Assembly (NCBI RefSeq): GCF_000633455.1
Contig: NZ_AYMG01000010.1
Coordinates: 124,001 to 188,000 of the forward strand
DNA: 64,000 nucleotides
Origin: Pedobacter jeongneungensis
Lineage (GTDB): Bacteria > Bacteroidota > Bacteroidia > Sphingobacteriales > Sphingobacteriaceae
Reading direction: 5' to 3'
The notes beneath the pieces are model-generated. The model did not search any database. It was not told where the DNA came from and was given only the letters and a program-made list of their open reading frames with translations. Below, piece after piece: positions 26,682 to 33,779 of the stretch (positions within the stretch are counted from its first letter, which is position 1; each line of letters begins with the position of its first letter). Position numbers and translations under genes: made by a program.

Positions 26682-28322
26682 TTGAGAAGAAGAGATTTCC
26701 TATACATGACAGGTGTTGGCCTCGGCGCCAGCATGATACCCAACATCCCTGCCTTTGGCAAAATTATTTCTGTTGAAGAATCTTTAACCCCTGTTGACGT
26801 TGCCTTAAAGAAAAAAATGGCCGATGTTGCCCTTAACGCAGCTAAAAGCAAGGGTGCAACTTATGCCGATGTGCGCATAGGCCGGTACCTGAACCAGGTT
26901 GTGGCCACCAGGGAAACACGGGTAGAAAACATCTCCAATTCCGAATCTTATGGTTTGGGTGTACGCGTTATAGCCAACGGAAGCTGGGGCTTTGCCGCCA
27001 CCAACAATATGGATGATGCCAGCATTGCCAAAGCCGCAGAAGCTGCCGTAGCCATTGCAAAAGGGAATTCCAAACTGATGGAAGAACCTGTTCAACTGGC
27101 TCCTCAAAAGGGTTTTGGCGAGGTAAGCTGGAAAACTCCTATCGAAATCAATGCTTTTGAAGTGCCCATTGCCGATAAAGTAGACCTACTTTTAAAAGTA
27201 AACAGCGAAGCCATGAAAGGTGGTGCAAAATACATCAGCTCCAATCTTTTCATGATCAATGAGCAAAAATACTTTGCTTCTACTGATGGTTCTTATATCG
27301 ATCAGGATATCCACCGGATATGGCCAACTTTTACGCTGACCAAAACCGATGCGGCAAGTGGTAAATTCGAAACCAGAAATGCTTTAAGCGCACCAATGGG
27401 TATGGGTTTTGAATACCTGAAGCCGAAAGACGAAGAAAAAATTAAAGGCGGTCAGGTTACGATGTACAAAAAGCGTTACGACATCCTCGAAGATGTACGT
27501 GAAGCCGCCGTACATGTTGACGAAAAATTAAAAGCAAAACCCATTGCCCCCGGCAAATACGACCTTGTATTGGATCCTTCGCACCTGTTCCTAACCATTC
27601 ACGAATCTGTTGGTCACCCGACCGAACTCGACCGTGTTTTGGGTTACGAAGCCAACTATGCCGGAACCAGCTTCCTGACATTGGATAAATGGGAATCGAA
27701 AAAATTCAACTTCGGGAGCAAAGAAGTAAACATTATTGCCGATAAACTGGAAACAGGCTCTTTAGGCGCGGTAGGTTACGATGATGAAGGTGTAAAATGC
27801 GGTACATGGGATATTATTAAAGATGGAATTTTGGTGAATTACCAGACCATACGCGATCAGGCACATATTTTAGGGTTAAAAGAATCGCAGGGCTGTTGTT
27901 ATGCAGATAGTTGGGATAGTATCCAGTTTCAAAGGATGCCCAATGTTTCCTTAGCTCCCGGAAATGCGGCTTTGAGCGCAGCAGATATGGTTAAAAATGT
28001 AGAAAAAGGCATTTACATGTTCGGCCGGAATTCTTATTCCATCGATCAGCAACGTTACAACTTCCAGTTCAGTTCACAACTGGCCTACGAAATTAAAGAA
28101 GGTAAAATTGTAGGCATGTTTAAAGATGCTGCTTACCAGGCCAATACCCAGGAATTCTGGAACTCCTGCGTGCAGCGTTGCGACAAAAACGATTACAGAT
28201 TGGGCGGAACATTTTCGGATGGGAAAGGTCAACCAGGGCAAGCAAGTGCTGTATCACATGGCAGCGCCACCACCCGTTTCAATGGGGTTAATGTGATTAA
28301 TACAGGGAGGAAGTTGGGGTAA
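26682..28322 (+). CDS. TldD-family metalloprotease homologue with Tat signal (paralogue 2)
   Basis: A 546-aa second TldD homologue, closely similar to paralogue 1 along its whole length. The metal motif HESVGH is at His307-His312. The TTG start gives MRRRDFLYMTGVGLGASMIP, a stronger twin-arginine signal (R-R-x-F-L) than in paralogue 1. A type B repeat separates it from the PmbA gene, so it may have its own promoter. The shared TTG start and signal suggest a recent duplication of the first copy. Confidence 0.9.
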   Translation: MRRRDFLYMTGVGLGASMIPNIPAFGKIISVEESLTPVDVALKKKMADVALNAAKSKGATYADVRIGRYLNQVVATRETRVENISNSESYGLGVRVIANGSWGFAATNNMDDASIAKAAEAAVAIAKGNSKLMEEPVQLAPQKGFGEVSWKTPIEINAFEVPIADKVDLLLKVNSEAMKGGAKYISSNLFMINEQKYFASTDGSYIDQDIHRIWPTFTLTKTDAASGKFETRNALSAPMGMGFEYLKPKDEEKIKGGQVTMYKKRYDILEDVREAAVHVDEKLKAKPIAPGKYDLVLDPSHLFLTIHESVGHPTELDRVLGYEANYAGTSFLTLDKWESKKFNFGSKEVNIIADKLETGSLGAVGYDDEGVKCGTWDIIKDGILVNYQTIRDQAHILGLKESQGCCYADSWDSIQFQRMPNVSLAPGNAALSAADMVKNVEKGIYMFGRNSYSIDQQRYNFQFSSQLAYEIKEGKIVGMFKDAAYQANTQEFWNSCVQRCDKNDYRLGGTFSDGKGQPGQASAVSHGSATTRFNGVNVINTGRKLG

Positions 28323-28337
28323 GTTTCAAAAAAACTC

Positions 28338-28377
28338 GTCATTGCTTCGTCGGCGGAAAAAGCCTTCTCGCAATGAC
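28338..28377. repeat. Short type B palindromic repeat
   Basis: GTCATTGCTTCG at the left and TTCTCGCAATGAC at the right, a shortened copy of the element at 26554, directly after the second TldD gene. Confidence 0.6.
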
Positions 28378-28390
28378 GACCGTGAAAAAA

Positions 28391-28431
28391 TCTTAAAAAA
28401 CAAAGGGGCATTCTATCCAGAAATGCCCCTT
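28391..28431 (-). terminator. Rho-independent terminator for the minus-strand RNA (and possibly TldD)
   Basis: Perfect 10-bp stem AAGGGGCATT / AATGCCCCTT with a 9-base loop. On the minus strand it is followed by TTTGTTTTTT, a classic U-tract. On the plus strand the tail is only TCTTC, so it serves the minus strand best and may help to end the TldD transcript. Confidence 0.8.
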
Positions 28432-29023
28432 CTTCTAACCAAATATAAACCTGTGAGCCAGGAGTTTTTTTATACATCTAATGATGATGTTAATATGCGT
28501 TTTAATAATATAACCTACTGAAACCATATAACATGGATACAGGCTGTTTAAACAGCTGTTATCTTTAATGATCTATAACGGGAAACGGTGTGTTTACTTG
28601 TTACCGGTTAATTTATAATCTATTACTAGATCAGTTTGAGCACTTTTTCCTATGGAAAGTTGCTAGAAGTTCAACGAGTACTGACTCTCCCTTCTTCTGT
28701 ATAAATCAACTAATTAATGGTGGTGAATTAATTAGAGCAATAACCTAAACTAGTGGTGGTGATTAGTTTGGGCTGTTCCTGATACCCCGGCAACTTATTG
28801 ACTGAAATACATGACCACCATAATATTCTATCAAAAGGCCCCGGGGTACCAGGATTTTTAAATGAGAATATCTGAATGAAAACCTTTACCAGGTGATCCG
28901 TATCTTAGTTTATATTAGCGGCAACAACAGTTATACTGACCGGAAAAATTGATCAGAAAATATGACTGAGGTTGTGTGCAGAGTTTCATATTGAACGTAA
29001 ATTTGCTGGTGAACTGTTTTAAT
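28395..29023 (-). ncRNA. Candidate large structured noncoding RNA, about 630 nt
   Basis: No protein frame explains this stretch, yet it is full of helices. Seen: a 14-position helix 28777-28790/28841-28854 (TCCTGATACCCCGG with CCGGGGTACCAGGA; the single mismatch becomes a G-U pair on the minus strand); two adjacent hairpins, 28710-28735 and 28744-28772, whose loops both read GGTGGTGA; an ACCACCAT stretch (28814-28821) inside the long hairpin that is complementary to those loops; TCAGT/ACTGA (28631-28635/28680-28684) enclosing a smaller hairpin; palindrome GCTGTTTAAACAGC (28543-28556); and a 5' helix AACAGTT/AACTGTT (28926-28932/29012-29018). A promoter-like TTG-N20-TACTTTTA lies just upstream and a terminator at the end. 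It matches no RNA family that I recognise. One hairpin has a G-U pair only on the plus strand, so the strand is not certain. Confidence 0.5.
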
Positions 29024-29029
29024 TTTTTG

Positions 29030-29060
29030 TAAAAGTATAAATTTTGAACAATTTACACAA
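29030..29060 (-). promoter_or_regulatory. Candidate promoter of the minus-strand structured RNA
   Basis: On the minus strand, TTG (29060-29058), 20 bases, then TACTTTTA (29037-29030). This matches the Bacteroidota sigma-A type spacing and the TAnnTTTG element except for the last base. Transcription would start near 29023, just before the 5' helix of the RNA. Confidence 0.4.
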
Positions 29061-29245
29061 GTATTCCTATAGATTTTATAGACTTTATTTATAACACACT
29101 GATTGACAGACTTATTTTTTACAATTTTAGTAATTTAAACTGTATTCAGGTTTTTATTTTAACCACAGAGCCCACTGAGAGAAACCACGGAGTGCACAGA
29201 GGCTGATTAATTCCATCATCCATTTTACATCTTCCGTAACACGCT

Positions 29246-29330
29246 GTCATTCTGAACGCAGTGAAGAATCTTTTAATTATGGAACACAAAAGTAACTGTG
29301 TGAAAGATCCTTCGTTGCACTCAGGATGAC
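29246..29330. repeat. Type A palindromic repeat, left copy flanking the riboswitch unit
   Basis: GTCATTCTGAACGCAGTGAA at the left and TTCGTTGCACTCAGGATGAC at the right, about 85 bases. Nearly identical ends recur at 30710-30790 in the same orientation. Confidence 0.75.
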
Positions 29331-29347
29331 AATTACAACGAAACATC

Positions 29348-29428
29348 GTCATATTGACTGAAGCGCAGTCCTGAATATTCGAGAGAGATCTACCTTGAGA
29401 CAGATTTCTCTACTACGGTCGAAATGAC
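29348..29428. repeat. Type C palindromic repeat
   Basis: GTCATATTGACTGAAGCGCAG at the left and GGTCGAAATGAC at the right, with internal GAGAGATCT and AGATTTCTC arms. Same family as the element at 36253. Confidence 0.7.
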
Positions 29429-29550
29429 GGCGCAATAAAACAAGGCAATCAAACAACTAAAAATCAACACATTAAACACAAAAATAAAAATCAAAAATCA
29501 GAAATCTCAAAAAAACTACTATTTCTATAGAATTTATAGTAATTATTATT

Positions 29551-29558
29551 TACCTTTG
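29551..29558 (+). promoter_or_regulatory. -7-like element TACCTTTG upstream of tRNA-Cys
   Basis: A perfect match to TAnnTTTG about 50 bases before the tRNA. No good TTG is seen at the expected -33 distance, so the promoter is only tentative. If real, it would transcribe the tRNA and the SAM riboswitch together. Confidence 0.4.
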
Positions 29559-29608
29559 CTGTGTCTTCTTCGAAAAGTGAATGAATAAGCTGATTGAAAA
29601 GACCGCAT

Positions 29609-29679
29609 AGTCATGTGGCCGAGTGGCGAGGTAAAGGTCTGCAAAACCTAGTACGGCGGTTCGATTCCGTCCATGACGT
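29609..29679 (+). tRNA. tRNA-Cys (anticodon GCA)
   Basis: A cloverleaf can be drawn: acceptor AGTCATG/CATGACG, D arm GCC...GGT, anticodon arm AAGGT-CTGCAAA-ACCTA with GCA at 29641-29643 less the first base of the loop context, variable GTAC, T arm GGCGG-TTCGATT-CCGTC (one G-U), and discriminator U, the usual Cys identity base. CCA is not encoded. Odd points: the first acceptor pair is A-G and the first anticodon-stem pair is A-A, so the gene is slightly degenerate. It lies 18 bases before a SAM-I riboswitch, too close for a separate promoter outside the tRNA. Confidence 0.8.
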
Positions 29680-29697
29680 CTAAAATTGTATTACATA

Positions 29698-29793
29698 CTT
29701 ATCAAGAAAGACGGAGGGAATGGCCCTTTGATGTCTTAGCAACCTGTTTTTAATAAGGTGCTAATTCCATCTGCAGATAGCAGAGAAGATGAG
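29698..29793 (+). promoter_or_regulatory. SAM-I (S-box) riboswitch
   Basis: The aptamer core is easily read: P1 CTTATC (29698-29703) with GATGAG (29788-29793); P2 AAGAC/GTCTT around the GGAGGGAATGGCCCTTTGAT core; AGCAACCTG; AGGTGCTAATTCC; and P4 TCTGC/GCAGA. These are the signature pieces of SAM-I aptamers, which bind S-adenosylmethionine and usually repress methionine and cysteine genes. Here the downstream genes are a 60-aa protein and a DUF4833 protein, which are not known sulfur genes. A GGCTATCCCTTC stretch before the start codon is partly complementary to the aptamer core. Confidence 0.93.
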
Positions 29794-29797
29794 TTTG

Positions 29798-29820
29798 AAA
29801 ATGGTTAATGCGACCATTTT
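29798..29820 (+). promoter_or_regulatory. Hairpin in the riboswitch expression platform
   Basis: Perfect 8-bp stem AAAATGGT / ACCATTTT with a 7-base loop, 4 bases after the aptamer. It is not followed by a U-tract, so it is not a simple terminator. It may be part of a switch acting on translation of the gene 58 bases downstream. Confidence 0.5.
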
Positions 29821-29878
29821 CGGCGAATGACCAACGGCTATCCCTTCTTTCTGAAACTGGTAAACTAAATTTTAAGAA

Positions 29879-30061
29879 ATGTCAGTTCATTTTGATTACC
29901 CATCAATCAGGGATTTTTTTGAAATCCACGGAAATACTTCCTACGAAAAATTAAACGACTATGAACATTGTAAGGCAGAATCAGACCGCCTTTATAATGA
30001 ACAGCTCAAACAAAGTGAGGGAGAAATCCAGACTAAAGATCAAGAAAAAACAGAAACCTAA
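29879..30061 (+). CDS. Small protein of unknown function under the SAM-I riboswitch (60 aa)
   Basis: A 60-aa acidic, hydrophilic protein (MSVHFDYPSIRDFFEIHGN...) with a Lys/Glu/Gln-rich C-terminal half and one Cys. It has no signal peptide and no membrane segment. It is the first frame after the riboswitch and lies 12 bases before the DUF4833 gene, so the two probably form the controlled operon. I do not recognise its family. It could be a leader peptide or a real regulator or enzyme accessory. Confidence 0.55.
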   Translation: MSVHFDYPSIRDFFEIHGNTSYEKLNDYEHCKAESDRLYNEQLKQSEGEIQTKDQEKTET

Positions 30062-30073
30062 GATAAACTATAA

Positions 30074-30655
30074 ATGCATTCTAAACCACCAAAATTTTCC
30101 ATTCTGACTAAAACTTTATTTTCTATTGTTTCGTTGATTTTCATTTTTTCAAGTCAAACCTGGGCACAAACAAAAGATCCCTCCCCTATCAATTTTCCTA
30201 CGCCCAAAAATGTAGATAACATGTTGTTCTACCTGCAGCGAGATCCGAATACCAATACACTTATTTATGCCTTAAATTTAGAAAAAAATGGTAGTCTCAA
30301 CGCTGATAATCCCATTCAGGTATATTGGATCCGTTACGGTGAAAAGGGGCAGAAGAAAGATCTTGGTTATATTCAACGCAAATTTGCTTATGGGATAGAT
30401 GTGAAAACCTTAGGAACAGATAAATACGAATTTCGATTTGTATCGCACAAAAAGCTACCTTTTTACCTGCAAAAATCCAGTGATAAAAGTTATCATGCAT
30501 CGGTCACTATTAATAACCATACGATTAAGGTTAACCGCTTATTTATCAGGATACAGGGTGGAAGTTTTTGGCTTCCAAACGTAAAATACGCAGAAGTGGA
30601 AGGCACAGATGAAGCCACTGGTAAACCGACTGTGGAACGGATAAGTGTGAAATAA
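30074..30655 (+). CDS. Secreted DUF4833-like protein
   Basis: A 193-aa protein with a signal peptide (cleavage near TWAQ-TKD at about 33-34). The body is beta-rich (NTNTLIYALNLEKNGSL, IQVYWIRYGEKGQKKDLGYI, YHASVTINNHTIKVNRLFIR) and fits the DUF4833 family of Bacteroidota. It is probably periplasmic. Function unknown. It follows the 60-aa gene by 12 bases, downstream of the SAM-I riboswitch, an unexpected link with sulfur metabolism. Confidence 0.75.
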   Translation: MHSKPPKFSILTKTLFSIVSLIFIFSSQTWAQTKDPSPINFPTPKNVDNMLFYLQRDPNTNTLIYALNLEKNGSLNADNPIQVYWIRYGEKGQKKDLGYIQRKFAYGIDVKTLGTDKYEFRFVSHKKLPFYLQKSSDKSYHASVTINNHTIKVNRLFIRIQGGSFWLPNVKYAEVEGTDEATGKPTVERISVK

Positions 30656-30709
30656 TCCGTGTTTTCCGTGCATATGTGGTTAATTAACCAAAAAGAACGC
30701 TCCCCTGCT

Positions 30710-30790
30710 GTTATTCTGAACGCAGTGAAGAATCTTTTAATGAAATGGTAATTATATTGCTAAAAGATTCTTCGTTGCACTCAGGATGAC
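30710..30790. repeat. Type A palindromic repeat, right copy flanking the riboswitch unit
   Basis: GTTATTCTGAACGCAGTGAA at the left and TTCGTTGCACTCAGGATGAC at the right. Its arms GAAGAATCTTTTA and TAAAAGATTCTTC are complementary. It is the same orientation as the left copy about 1.4 kb away. Confidence 0.75.
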
Positions 30791-30828
30791 AAACTGCAAA
30801 ATAAAGTCTGTTGGAAGAAAAAAATATA

Positions 30829-31104
30829 TTATTTGGCTTCTCTCCTATTATCAATTGCGGTGCTAAAGGTTTTATTAAACTCTCCTTTTATCCATTGTAC
30901 TTTTCCAATATCACGCATATCGGGTGCAATAATATAATTCCCGGTTTCACTATCAACGATAACCACCATACTACCCGCATTTACTTCGGTATGGTACCTT
31001 CCTCCGGTCTGATCCTGACTGTTTTTAAAACTGATGGCGGTGAACATTAATCCAGCGCCTAAAAATCCCAACAAAAGGGATTTTGTGTCTAATGTGATTT
31101 TCAT
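30829..31104 (-). CDS. Small membrane-anchored protein of unknown function (91 aa)
   Basis: It starts MKITLDTKSLLLGFLGAGLMFTAIS, a single N-terminal transmembrane helix or uncleaved signal, then a short beta-rich part (AGSMVVIVDSETGNYIIAPD). Similar short proteins with an N-terminal DxKSLLLGFL pattern occur in Bacteroidota, but no function is known to me. It stands alone between a type A repeat and the L7/L12-like gene. Confidence 0.65.
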   Translation of the reverse strand: MKITLDTKSLLLGFLGAGLMFTAISFKNSQDQTGGRYHTEVNAGSMVVIVDSETGNYIIAPDMRDIGKVQWIKGEFNKTFSTAIDNRREAK

Positions 31105-31195
31105 ATTCTTAAGATTTTATTTGTGTCTAAAATCAAGATAAGATTTTTGAACGTCACATTTTCATTCTATCAGAAATATTGCAATTTGCTCAAAG

Positions 31196-31663
31196 TTAAA
31201 TTTTAAACATAAGATAAGTTATGGCTATAGCAGTGAGGATAATGATCAGCAGTTTGATCAAAAAGCTTCTGAGTGAGTTTGAATGACTGATTGAACTACC
31301 TGAAATGATATTTTTAATATCGGTATCTCTGCTCTCCAGCACATGATTGCCACCAACCTTATGCTGCATCAACTTTTCAACATAATCTTTACTTTCTGCC
31401 AGCCCCAAGCCTGTAGCATCTTTATAATATTTAATGGCATTTAACTTGTTGCCCTGGCTTAAGATAGCCAATACCTGATCATCCAGATTAGCCGGATTTA
31501 TTGTGGGCTTCTGGAACCCAACCTGTAAGCCATCTATATAATCTTTCGCTTCCTTTAAACCGCAGCGGGTATGATCGATAATTAACTTTACTGCCAATAT
31601 TTTCTGATTATTAGCGATGAGTAACTTCGCTTCTTGCTGTAATTCGGGACTAACATTAACCAT
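31196..31663 (-). CDS. Membrane protein with two ribosomal L7/L12 C-terminal-like domains
   Basis: A 155-aa protein with two repeats of the L7/L12 C-terminal pattern: KILAVKLIIDHTRCGLKEAKDYI (about 20-42) and NKLNAIKYYKDATGLGLAES followed by KDYVEKL (about 73-99). A linker and a C-terminal transmembrane helix (LLIIILTAIAITYLMFKI) follow. The domain copies keep the G-L-x-E-A/S-K-D/E-Y core. Such proteins are not ribosomal; here the domain would be tethered to the inner membrane facing the cytoplasm. Function unknown. Confidence 0.75.
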   Translation of the reverse strand: MVNVSPELQQEAKLLIANNQKILAVKLIIDHTRCGLKEAKDYIDGLQVGFQKPTINPANLDDQVLAILSQGNKLNAIKYYKDATGLGLAESKDYVEKLMQHKVGGNHVLESRDTDIKNIISGSSISHSNSLRSFLIKLLIIILTAIAITYLMFKI

Positions 31664-31820
31664 AAGTTTAAGTTAACTAAATATTTAAGATTTAATACAA
31701 AGGGATGTAAAAAGCAATTAAAATTAAGTTAGCTTTACAGCCATAACGCTACGAAAACCTTCCTCTTAAAAACATTTGGGCTTAGTTCAGTTATAGAAAA
31801 TAATTCCCTCAATAAACCAG

Positions 31821-32315
31821 ATGAATTACAAAATCCTTTTCTTTATCCTATTTACAGGCCTTTTTACCAATGCAAGTTTTGCACAGAAAAGCCCCTCCAT
31901 TGCACCCGACAGTTTATATAAAGCAATTGTAAAAGCAGACAGCCTTTTATTTAATGCCTTTAATAACTGCGATACATTAACCTATAGAAAATTCATTAAA
32001 GATGATCTTGAATTTTATCATGATCTGGGCGGACTTGCTGTTGGTGCAGACATAGAAATGTTGTCGATTAAGGAAATGTGCGCACGTGGGAACCACATCC
32101 GCAGGGAGTTGATCAAAAGCAGTTTAGAAGTGCACCCTTTAAAAGGTTATGGTGCTGTCGAAATTGGCATTCACCGATTTTACCATACCAATAAAGGGCA
32201 AAAAGAAAAAATCAGCGGAACCTATAAATTTGTGCAGGTTTGGCAGTTAAAAGATGGGCTTTGGAAATTAGCACGTGTAATCAGCTATGGCCATGATGAA
32301 ATGCATAGCGATTAA
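31821..32315 (+). CDS. Secreted NTF2-like (DUF4440/SnoaL-type) protein
   Basis: A 164-aa protein with a signal peptide (ASFAQ-KSP near residue 22). The body is an NTF2-like cone fold: ADSLLFNAFNNCDTLTYRKF, then DDLEFYHDLGG, then TYKFVQVWQLKDGLWKLARV at the end. These are typical DUF4440 features. It is probably periplasmic, with unknown ligand. It converges with the amidohydrolase gene, stop against stop. Confidence 0.8.
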   Translation: MNYKILFFILFTGLFTNASFAQKSPSIAPDSLYKAIVKADSLLFNAFNNCDTLTYRKFIKDDLEFYHDLGGLAVGADIEMLSIKEMCARGNHIRRELIKSSLEVHPLKGYGAVEIGIHRFYHTNKGQKEKISGTYKFVQVWQLKDGLWKLARVISYGHDEMHSD

Positions 32316-33641
32316 TTAAAAAACCAGGTTCCCATCGTGGATCAATGATTTAACCGGAGATACCCTCGAAACGGCTTCAGCAGAGCAACTCGCATCAACC
32401 AGCACTAAATTGGCCTGATCTCCCGTTACCGGCCATTGCCTTTTTCCTTTATCATCCAAAGGAAGAATATTACCTGTAGCCAGTTTTAATATCCTCGAAA
32501 GTTCAAATTCTGTACGGTAACCGTAAATCTGCGCAGCGATATTTGCTTTTTGTAAAATACTCCCAGTGCCAAAGGTATTCCAATGGTCTATAATGCAATC
32601 GTTACCTGCAAGCACCTCTACACCATGTTTGTAAAGTGTTGGGATTGGCATTGGGTTACCCGAAAGTGGAATGGTAGAGGCAATCCCCATCTTGGCTGCG
32701 CCAAGCTTTTCGGCAATTTCTTCAGTTTTATTTTTATCAAGATACCTGAGCGCAAAAGCATGACTCACATAAGTTTTACCTTTTAAAACCGGATTTTCAT
32801 TCACTTTATCAATCAGGTATTCTATGGTTTTAATTCCAGATTCTCCTGCTTCGTGAAGATGAATATCAATGCCTTTTCCGTTATCAAGGGCCAATTGAAC
32901 CACAAAATCCATTTGTTTTTCAATGCCACCATCAATGGAAGTTGGATCAAGTCCGCCGATAAAATCGATATCCATTTTGGCAGCTTCTTTTAGCAGATCA
33001 GCCGATTTGGTGTAGTAAATGCCATGTTGAGGGAAAGCTACCAATTCGGCCCTAAAAGATTTATTTTTATTTTCTAATGCCAGCTGTAAATGTTTTAAAG
33101 AATCCAGTTGAGAAGTAGGATCGATATTTACATGCGAACGGGCATAACTGGTTCCATACGATTGAAGTAAACCGATCAGCTTTTCGGTTCGCGGAATGGA
33201 GGTTTTTAACAACTCTGGGATGACCTGTTGCTCGAAAGCGATCATATCCTTAACAGACTTGTTCTTTTTTAAATGCGCCTGCCAGGGTAATCCATAATAG
33301 GTTTTATCCAGGTGGATATGCATGTCCCTAAAAGCCGGGAGCATCAACAATCCTTTTGCATCAACCGCTTTTGTTTTGGGCTGATTGGGCAGCACATTTT
33401 TGATTTTACCATTCTCGATCTCTACAGTAAAAAGTTCAGTTTTGGTATGGATTACTTCATCCTGATCATATTCAAATCCCGTTTCGAGCCTTACATTTTT
33501 AAGGATAAGGGTTTTATCCGCAAAATTTTCTTTTACCATTTCATTTGCCTTTGTCTCTTGCGTGGAAGGGATATAGGTACTGGCCAGCAAAATAGAAGAG
33601 CTTCTGATAAAATCTTTTCTGGAGATCGATTGTGGATTCAT
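32316..33641 (-). CDS. Exported amidohydrolase, cytosine-deaminase-like
   Basis: A 441-aa metal-dependent hydrolase of the amidohydrolase superfamily. Motifs: HIHLDKTY (His108, His110), YARSHVNIDPTSQ, IDIHLHEAGE, YVSHAFALRYL, and VLAGNDCIIDHW, the order found in cytosine deaminase (CodA-like) proteins. The N-terminus has SRKDFIRSSSILLAS, a Tat-like signal, so it is probably exported. The true substrate could be another cyclic amide. A divergent repeat-free spacer and an AraC gene lie upstream, on the same strand. Confidence 0.85.
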   Translation of the reverse strand: MNPQSISRKDFIRSSSILLASTYIPSTQETKANEMVKENFADKTLILKNVRLETGFEYDQDEVIHTKTELFTVEIENGKIKNVLPNQPKTKAVDAKGLLMLPAFRDMHIHLDKTYYGLPWQAHLKKNKSVKDMIAFEQQVIPELLKTSIPRTEKLIGLLQSYGTSYARSHVNIDPTSQLDSLKHLQLALENKNKSFRAELVAFPQHGIYYTKSADLLKEAAKMDIDFIGGLDPTSIDGGIEKQMDFVVQLALDNGKGIDIHLHEAGESGIKTIEYLIDKVNENPVLKGKTYVSHAFALRYLDKNKTEEIAEKLGAAKMGIASTIPLSGNPMPIPTLYKHGVEVLAGNDCIIDHWNTFGTGSILQKANIAAQIYGYRTEFELSRILKLATGNILPLDDKGKRQWPVTGDQANLVLVDASCSAEAVSRVSPVKSLIHDGNLVF

Positions 33642-33779
33642 TGCAACAGGTTTTTGTTAATACAAATGTAATGCTCAATCCATTTTTTGAGTGGTAGGAT
33701 TTATTTCAATAATTGTATTATTTATAACTTTAAGCAATTATTTTCACAATTAACAACATAACTACAGCTCAATTCATCA

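Larger units (their letters stand above)
28323..29608. other. Long noncoding region before the tRNA gene
   Basis: About 1.3 kb without a convincing protein gene. It holds a short type B repeat, a bidirectional terminator, a probable large structured RNA on the minus strand, a type E fragment (29161-29202), one type A repeat and one type C repeat, and a -7-like element before the tRNA. Two open frames on the minus strand (82 and 68 codons) only read through repeats and are rejected. Confidence 0.6.

Noticed and set aside
28229..28477. 82-codon minus-strand open frame
   Set aside because: It crosses the TldD 3' end, a type B repeat and the terminator, and its residues are a translated repeat rather than a protein.
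28395..29023. Known RNAs for the structured region (RNase P RNA, tmRNA, 6S, SRP RNA, cobalamin or TPP riboswitch)
   Set aside because: None of the core motifs of these RNAs could be found on either strand, so the region is left as an unassigned structured RNA.
29146..29352. 68-codon minus-strand open frame
   Set aside because: It is made of translated type A and type E repeats.
30811..31050. 79-codon plus-strand open frame
   Set aside because: It is antisense to the 91-aa membrane protein, which has a proper N-terminal helix and a better composition.
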